A DNA stretch of 64,000 bases from an uncultured Kineothrix sp. Lineage in GTDB: Bacteria > Bacillota > Clostridia > Lachnospirales > Lachnospiraceae. The notes under the pieces were generated by a model, which saw only the letters and a list, made by a program, of their open reading frames with translations, did no database searches and was not told the origin of the DNA. Below, piece after piece: positions 58,511 through 64,000 of the stretch. Both the position numbers and the translations under genes were made by a program. The stretch is taken from assembly GCA_910587275.1 (NCBI GenBank), contig CAJUMD010000003.1, positions 1 through 64,000 of the forward strand. The letters run 5' to 3'. Position 1 is the first letter of the stretch. Every line of letters begins with the position of its first letter.

Positions 58511-59809
58511 TTGTCAGGTATAATTTTAACGCAGAATCAGACTTTTATTATCGGACCGGTGGCGCAGCTTCTCGGTTATATAATGGAAGGAATCTTTTTC
58601 TGTCTGGATAAGATTGGGATTCCAAATACCGGTCTTGCCATTATTTTATTTACGGTAGTGGTAAATCTTCTTATGATGCCGCTCACCATTAAACAGCAGA
58701 AGTTTTCTAAGCTGTCAGCTAAAATGAACCCGGAAGTACAGGCAATCCGTGACAAGTATAAGAATAAAACGGATAACGAATCCATGTTGAGGATGAAGGA
58801 TGAAACGGATGCGGTTTATGCAAAGTACGGGGTTTCCCCTACCGGAAGCTGTTTGCAGCTTTTGATACAGATGCCCATCCTCTTTGCACTGTATCGCGTC
58901 ATTTATTCCATGCCGGCTTATGTGGGCAAGATTAAGGAAGCATTTTTCCCTTTGGTGGACAAGCTGATTGCACAGGCAGGAAGTGCGGATTTTATCCAGA
59001 CATTCAAGGATGCCGCCATGTTTGCGAACCAGTTTACGAATGAATCTTTTACAAGTGGCAATGTGCAGTATGTGCAGAATACGTTTATTGATGTACTGAA
59101 CCGTGCTTCAACAACGGAATGGCACAGCATTGCGGAAAAATTTCCTTCTTTGTCCGCGGATGTGGACAGCACGGTGTCCATTTTGGAAAGATACAACAAC
59201 TTTTTGGGACTGAATATAGGGAACTCCCCTTCCTTCATTGTCCATGAGGCATTGGAGAGTGGGGCTTACCTGATGGTTGTGGCTGCCCTGGCAGTTCCCG
59301 TACTGTCCGCCCTGACCCAGTGGATTAACACGAAGCTGATGCCGCAGGCGGAAACAAACAATAACAGTCAGGACAACCCCATGGCTTCTTCAATGAAGAC
59401 GATGAATGTGATGATGCCAATTATGTCGGCGATTTTCTGTTATTCGTTTCCGGCAGGTATGGGTATTTACTGGATTGCCGGGTCTGTGGTAAGGAGCGTG
59501 CAGCAGGTTGTTATCAATAAGCATATTGATAAGATGGATTTAGAGGAAGTTATTAAGCAGAACCTTGAAAAAAATAAAAAGAAGCTGGAGAAAAAGAGCG
59601 CTACCAATAAGATGCTCAGCGAATATGCCACAATGAATACAAAGTCCATTTCGACTAAAGCAAATTCCGTGTCCACCATGACGCAGGAGGAAAGGGACGA
59701 GGCGGTACGCAAATCCACGGAATATTACAACAAAAATGCAAAGGCGGGGAGCATAGCTGCGAAGGCGAATATGGTCAAGCAGTATAATGAGAAGAATAAC
59801 AGGAAATAA
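58511..59809 (+). CDS. yidC: Membrane protein insertase YidC/OxaI
   Basis: 432 residues. It starts with TTG at 58511, fixed by AGGAGG seven bases before. Membrane segments are near 20-42, 45-60 (QLLIQMPILFALYRVIYS near 120-137) and in the C-terminal half (VVAALAVPVLSAL; MMPIMSAIFCYSFPAGMGIYWIAGS). Unlike Gram-positive SpoIIIJ it has no N-terminal lipobox. The basic tail may contact the ribosome. Confidence 0.95.
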   Translation: MSGIILTQNQTFIIGPVAQLLGYIMEGIFFCLDKIGIPNTGLAIILFTVVVNLLMMPLTIKQQKFSKLSAKMNPEVQAIRDKYKNKTDNESMLRMKDETDAVYAKYGVSPTGSCLQLLIQMPILFALYRVIYSMPAYVGKIKEAFFPLVDKLIAQAGSADFIQTFKDAAMFANQFTNESFTSGNVQYVQNTFIDVLNRASTTEWHSIAEKFPSLSADVDSTVSILERYNNFLGLNIGNSPSFIVHEALESGAYLMVVAALAVPVLSALTQWINTKLMPQAETNNNSQDNPMASSMKTMNVMMPIMSAIFCYSFPAGMGIYWIAGSVVRSVQQVVINKHIDKMDLEEVIKQNLEKNKKKLEKKSATNKMLSEYATMNTKSISTKANSVSTMTQEERDEAVRKSTEYYNKNAKAGSIAAKANMVKQYNEKNNRK

Positions 59810-59824
59810 AGGGAGGGTATTGTA

Positions 59825-60448
59825 ATGGATTATATTCAGGTATCAGCAAAAACATTAAATGATGCAATTACCGAAGCATGCCAGAAACTGCTTGTAACCA
59901 GCGATAAGCTGGAATATGAAGTAGTGGAAGAAGGTTCGGCGGGTTTCCTTGGAATAGGTTCCAAACCGGCGGTTATCAGGGCAAAAGTAAAGAATTCCGT
60001 TGCCGACAATGCGAAGCAGTTTTTGAATGACGTATTTGACGCGATGAAACTTACGGTAGCGGTTGACGTAAAATATGATGAACTGGATAATTCCATGGAC
60101 ATTGATTTGAGCGGGGACGAAATGGGCGTCCTGATTGGAAAAAGGGGACAGACCCTTGATTCTTTACAGTATCTGGTATCCCTGGTGGTAAACAAAGAAG
60201 CCGAAAACTATATCAGGGTAAAAGTAGATACCGAGAATTACCGTCAGAGAAGAAAAGAAACTTTGGAAAACCTTGCAAAAAACATTGCATACAAGGTAAA
60301 AAGAACAAAACGCCCGGTTTCTTTGGAACCCATGAATCCTTACGAAAGAAGGATTATCCATTCCGCATTGCAGAATGATAAATATGTGACAACCCACAGT
60401 GAAGGGGACGAACCATTCCGCAGAGTGGTAGTAACATTAAAAAGATAG
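59825..60448 (+). CDS. jag: RNA-binding protein Jag (KhpB)
   Basis: 207 residues. A Jag N-terminal domain (about 1-50) is followed by a KH domain with MGVLIGKRGQTLDSLQYL (about 98-115) and an R3H domain (about 145-205: PYERRIIHSAL). AGGGAGG lies before the ATG. It follows yidC by 15 bases. Confidence 0.95.
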   Translation: MDYIQVSAKTLNDAITEACQKLLVTSDKLEYEVVEEGSAGFLGIGSKPAVIRAKVKNSVADNAKQFLNDVFDAMKLTVAVDVKYDELDNSMDIDLSGDEMGVLIGKRGQTLDSLQYLVSLVVNKEAENYIRVKVDTENYRQRRKETLENLAKNIAYKVKRTKRPVSLEPMNPYERRIIHSALQNDKYVTTHSEGDEPFRRVVVTLKR

Positions 60449-60462
60449 AAAACAAACAGCAA

Positions 60463-60508
60463 AGCTGCCAAATGGAAAGAACTTAAATTCCATTTGGCAG
60501 CTTTTTTT
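60463..60508 (+). terminator. Terminator after jag
   Basis: A perfect 15-bp stem (60463-60477 with 60488-60502) and a 10-nt loop, followed by six more T. It ends the rnpA-yidD-yidC-jag operon. Confidence 0.92.
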
Positions 60509-60558
60509 GGGACAGGCATTCCGCTGCCACAGAAAAAGTTTCCTGTTTATGCGTCCGC
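60509..60558 (+). repeat. Dispersed repeat fragment, copy E
   Basis: 50 bp with the family core GGGACAGGCATTCCGCTGCC and the tail GCGTCCGC, but with a diverged middle. It directly follows the T-run of the jag terminator, as if inserted or retained next to it. Confidence 0.65.
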
Positions 60559-60661
60559 TTATCCCCTCCCATCAAGAAAACATTCCAATGGAAATGTTCA
60601 AAAATATGTGGTAATATGAAAGAAGTTTTGAACAGACAACCATTTCAGGAGGATACCATAA

Positions 60662-62056
60662 ATGCAGCCGACAATCGCAGCCATATCCACCCCCATGTCC
60701 GAAGCCGGAATCGGAATCGTCCGGGTCAGCGGGGATGATGCGGTAAATATTGTAAATGAAATATTCCGCTCAAAATCCGGCAGAAAGATTTTATCAACTT
60801 TTGCTTCCCATACCATTCATTATGGATTTATCGTGAAGCCGGAAGCAGGAGGGGATGAAGTTATAGATGAAGTCATGGTCAGTCTGATGAGAGCGCCCCG
60901 CAGTTATACGGCAGAGGATACGGTTGAGATTAATTGCCATGGCGGGATTCTGGTGGTCGGCGAAGTGTTGGAAACCGTACTGCAAAACGGGGCAAGACTT
61001 GCGCAGCCGGGAGAGTTTACCAAACGGGCTTTTTTAAACGGCAGAATTGATCTCTCCAAAGCGGAAGCCGTAATGGATATTATACAGTCCAAAAACCGGC
61101 TTGCCCTGAAAAGTTCCATGGGACAGCTCAGGGGTTCGGTATCGGATTTGGTTAAACGGCTCCGTGAAGGAATCCTTTATGAAATTGCTTTTATTGAATC
61201 GGCTTTGGATGACCCGGAACATATTAGTTTGGACGGGTATATGGAAAGATTGTCAGAAAAGACGGAAGAAATCATTGTGGAATTGAAAAAACTGCTGGAT
61301 TCTTCGGAAAACGGAAAAATATTAAAAGAAGGCGTCCATACGGTAATCGTAGGAAAGCCTAATGCGGGAAAATCTTCACTGCTGAATTTACTGGTGGGTG
61401 AGGAAAAGGCAATCGTAACGGATGTGGCGGGAACCACAAGGGATGTGCTGGAAGAACATATCCGGTTAAATGGAATCAGTTTACATGTAATTGATACGGC
61501 GGGAATACGTTTTACCGAAGATGCGGTGGAAAAAATAGGCGTGGAAAAAGCGAAAAAATATGCTTTGGATGCAGATTTGATTATTTACATGGTGGATAGT
61601 TCCGTGCCTTTGAATGAAAATGATGATGATATCATGAAAATGATTCAGGGGAAAAAAACCATATTCCTTTTGAACAAGACGGATTTGGATATGGTGGTGA
61701 CGGAAGAAATCCTGAAACAGAAAAATAAAAATGAGGGATTGGAAATCATCCGTATTTCCGCAAAAGAAAATACGGGGATTTATCTTTTGGAAGAAAAAAT
61801 TAAGGAAATGTTTTTCCATGGGGAGATTTCTTTTCAGGAGGATGTGGTTATTACAAATATGAGACATAAGGAAGCAATCCGGGATGCTTACGAAAGTATG
61901 CTGCAGGTTAGGACAAGTCTTGAAAACCATATGCCAGAGGATTTTTATTCCATTGACCTGATGAGCGCTTATGCTTCCCTCGGAACCATTATCGGGGAGG
62001 AAGTAGGAGAAGATTTGGTGAATGAAATATTTTCAAAATTCTGTATGGGAAAATAA
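60662..62056 (+). CDS. mnmE: tRNA modification GTPase MnmE
   Basis: 464 residues. With MnmG it makes the cmnm5 modification of wobble U34. An N-terminal folate-binding domain, a G domain with GKPNAGKSS (about 227-235), GTTRD, DTAGIR and NKTD, and the C-terminal CMGK (C-x-G-K) motif are all intact. CAGGAGG lies before the ATG at 60662. Confidence 0.97.
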   Translation: MQPTIAAISTPMSEAGIGIVRVSGDDAVNIVNEIFRSKSGRKILSTFASHTIHYGFIVKPEAGGDEVIDEVMVSLMRAPRSYTAEDTVEINCHGGILVVGEVLETVLQNGARLAQPGEFTKRAFLNGRIDLSKAEAVMDIIQSKNRLALKSSMGQLRGSVSDLVKRLREGILYEIAFIESALDDPEHISLDGYMERLSEKTEEIIVELKKLLDSSENGKILKEGVHTVIVGKPNAGKSSLLNLLVGEEKAIVTDVAGTTRDVLEEHIRLNGISLHVIDTAGIRFTEDAVEKIGVEKAKKYALDADLIIYMVDSSVPLNENDDDIMKMIQGKKTIFLLNKTDLDMVVTEEILKQKNKNEGLEIIRISAKENTGIYLLEEKIKEMFFHGEISFQEDVVITNMRHKEAIRDAYESMLQVRTSLENHMPEDFYSIDLMSAYASLGTIIGEEVGEDLVNEIFSKFCMGK

Positions 62057-62073
62057 CGGAGGAATGTTTTTCG

Positions 62074-64000
62074 ATGGGTATGACACAGATAAAGGAACAG
62101 GTGGATGTGTGTGTGGTCGGCGCGGGACATGCGGGTTGTGAAGCAGCGCTTGCCTGTGCAAGAATGGGTTTGGAAACGGTTATTTTTACGGTCAATGTGG
62201 ACAGTATTGCCCTGATGCCGTGCAACCCTAACATCGGGGGATCTTCCAAAGGGCATTTGGTAAGGGAAGTTGATGCCCTTGGCGGTGAAATGGGAAAAAT
62301 CATTGACCGGACGTTTATCCAGTCAAAAATGTTAAATGTTTCCAAGGGTCCTGCGGTTCATTCTTTACGTGCGCAGGCGGATAAGGCAGAATATTCCCGT
62401 GCCATGAGAAAGGTATTGGAAAACCAGGAACACCTGACCATTAAGCAGGCAGAAGTCTGTGAGCTTTTGACCGAAGATATGGAAGATGACATGGAAGCCG
62501 GAAAGCCGGATGGAAAAAAACACAGAAAAAAAATTACCGGCGTGAAGACTTTTACCGGTGCGGTATATGAATGCAAAGCGGTAGTGCTTTGTACGGGAAC
62601 TTATTTAAAAGCAAGATGTCTTTGCGGCGAAGCCATTACCCATACGGGTCCAAACGGTCTGCAGGCAGCCAACCACTTGACGGATTCCTTAATAAGCCTT
62701 GGAATTGAGATGAGAAGGTTTAAGACAGGGACGCCGGCGAGAATGGATAAGCGGAGTCTTGATTTTTCCAAAATGGAGGAACAGTTTGGGGATGAAAGGG
62801 TGGTTCCTTTTTCTTTTTCCACCAATCCGGAGGATGTACAAATTGACCAGGTTTCCTGCTGGCTGACGTATACCAATGGAAAAACCCATGAAATTATTCG
62901 CGGAAATTTGGACCGTTCGCCGATTTATGCAGGGGTTATTGAGGGAACGGGTCCCAGATATTGTCCTTCCATTGAGGATAAGGTGGTAAAGTTTGCGGAT
63001 AAAGAGAGACATCAGGTTTTTATTGAACCGGAAGGACTGCATACCAATGAAATGTATGTGGGAGGGATGTCTTCTTCATTACCGGAAGATGTACAGCTTG
63101 CCATGTACCGGACGGTACCGGGATTGGAGCATTGCAAAATTGTACGGAATGCTTATGCCATTGAATATGACTGTATTAACCCGAAGCAACTGTATCCTAC
63201 TTTGGAATTTAAGGAAATTAAGGGACTTTTCAGCGGCGGGCAGTTTAACGGAAGCAGCGGTTATGAAGAAGCGGCAGCACAGGGGTTGGTTGGTGGAATC
63301 AATGCTGCCCTTTCCATTCTTGGAAAGAAGCAGATGACCATTGACCGCTCGGAAGCATATATTGGGGTATTAATTGATGATTTAGTGACAAAAGATAATT
63401 TTGAACCTTACCGTATGATGACTTCGAGGGCAGAATACCGTCTTTTGCTGCGACAGGATAATGCAGACCTGCGTTTGAGGGAAAAAGGTTATTTTGCCGG
63501 ACTGGTTCCGGAAGAACTTTACCGGGAGACTCTTAAGAAAAAAGCGATGATAGAAGAAGAAGTCGTGCGTTTGAAAAATCTTTCCGTCGGAGCTTCCAAA
63601 CCGGTGCAGGATTTTCTTCTTTCCAAAGGAAGTACCGCATTGAAAACGGGTACAAGCATGGCAGAACTGATGTGCCGCCCGGAATTATCGTATGAAATAC
63701 TGGCGGAACTCGATACGGACAGGAAGCCTTTACCAAAAGATGTCATTGAACAGGTAGAGATAGAGATTAAGTATGAAGGCTATATCGTAAGGCAGCTAAG
63801 ACAGGTGCATCAGTTTAAGAAAATGGAAAAAAAGAAAATTCCCCATGATTTGGATTATCGGGATGTAAAAAGTCTGCGTTTGGAGGCAAGGCAGAAATTA
63901 ATGGATTATAAACCGGTATCCGTTGGCCAGGCATCAAGGATATCCGGGGTATCCCCTGCGGATATTTCGGTATTGCTTGTTTATTTGGAACAATACCAAA
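62074..64000 (+). CDS. mnmG: tRNA modification FAD protein MnmG (partial, cut by window end)
   Basis: 642 residues are visible without a stop. It partners Mnm[16 protein letters not shown] (about 11-25) is the FAD-binding loop; [11 protein letters not shown] and [10 protein letters not shown] are typical. A basic insert [11 protein letters not shown] occurs near residue 146. The last visible residues, LLVYLEQYQ, are near the normal C-terminus. GGAGG lies before the ATG at 62074. Confidence 0.97.
   Translation, partial: MGMTQIKEQVDVCVVGAGHAGCEAALACARMGLETVIFTVNVDSIALMPCNPNIGGSSKGHLVREVDALGGEMGKIIDRTFIQSKMLNVSKGPAVHSLRAQADKAEYSRAMRKVLENQEHLTIKQAEVCELLTEDMEDDMEAGKPDGKKHRKKITGVKTFTGAVYECKAVVLCTGTYLKARCLCGEAITHTGPNGLQAANHLTDSLISLGIEMRRFKTGTPARMDKRSLDFSKMEEQFGDERVVPFSFSTNPEDVQIDQVSCWLTYTNGKTHEIIRGNLDRSPIYAGVIEGTGPRYCPSIEDKVVKFADKERHQVFIEPEGLHTNEMYVGGMSSSLPEDVQLAMYRTVPGLEHCKIVRNAYAIEYDCINPKQLYPTLEFKEIKGLFSGGQFNGSSGYEEAAAQGLVGGINAALSILGKKQMTIDRSEAYIGVLIDDLVTKDNFEPYRMMTSRAEYRLLLRQDNADLRLREKGYFAGLVPEELYRETLKKKAMIEEEVVRLKNLSVGASKPVQDFLLSKGSTALKTGTSMAELMCRPELSYEILAELDTDRKPLPKDVIEQVEIEIKYEGYIVRQLRQVHQFKKMEKKKIPHDLDYRDVKSLRLEARQKLMDYKPVSVGQASRISGVSPADISVLLVYLEQYQ

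Overview
The window is a replication-origin region from a low-to-mid GC Firmicute, most likely a Lachnospiraceae-type Clostridium. Evidence for this includes the order rnpA-rpmH / dnaA-dnaN-S4-recF-gyrB-gyrA, a cellobiose phosphorylase with its own ABC importer, a [FeFe]-hydrogenase maturation operon (hydE, hydG, hydF with the TM1266-type regulator), a DUF4474 protein, GHKL/LytTR signalling, and strong AGGAGG ribosome sites. No tRNA, rRNA, CRISPR array, transposase or prophage was seen.

Layout. 1-883: two large, internally symmetric repeat elements flank a short stretch with one doubtful small ORF. 884-3817: lipoprotein phosphoesterase, DUF4474 membrane protein and a second phosphoesterase. 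3843-5809 (-): Lsa-like ABC-F gene behind a long leader with a consensus promoter, a six-codon upstream ORF, a terminator and competing hairpins. 5830-7548 (-): secreted CAP-domain protein. 7757-11506 (-): ABC exporter pair and a MATE pump. 12010-13716: chemoreceptor. 13918-18167: hydrogenase maturation operon. 18133-25540: cellobiose module (LacI regulator, binding protein and two permeases on -, GH94 phosphorylase on +), with two identical 17-bp operator-like sites in the divergent spacer. 25636-29812 (-): PPIase-like lipid-anchored or membrane foldase, a 333-nt palindrome, flotillin and a cytidylate-kinase-like protein. 30160-32163: nagB and nagA. 32128-35047 (-): the decayed remains of a chitobiose phosphorylase, a sugar permease and a response regulator. 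35300-40444 (-): cation antiporter, S1-domain protein, glycogen-debranching enzyme, and two small membrane or zinc-ribbon proteins. 40627-43808: an AT-richer cassette for O-acylation of an exported polymer (AlgX/AlgJ-like plus MBOAT), with a divergent XRE regulator. 43962-48120 (-): diguanylate cyclase and a GHKL/LytTR two-component pair. 48198-57037 (-): gyrA, gyrB, recF, S4 protein, dnaN, dnaA. oriC lies on both sides of dnaA. 57624-64000 (+): rpmH, rnpA, yidD, yidC, jag, mnmE and mnmG (cut by the window end).

How it fits together. The cellobiose module imports cello-oligosaccharide and splits it by phosphorolysis. nagA/nagB would feed GlcNAc-6-P into glycolysis, and the ruined neighbour was probably the chitobiose uptake and phosphorolysis branch that once fed them. 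Transcription runs away from oriC on both sides (dnaA to gyrA leftwards, rpmH to mnmG rightwards), as is usual.

The most unusual material is non-coding. Five loci carry pieces of one dispersed repeat family. The two large copies fold into a long helix enclosing two small hairpins whose stems differ by compensatory base changes, and whose loops read CARGGAUG in three of four cases, the motif recognised by CsrA. This is a hypothesis from sequence reading only; no folding or database search was run.
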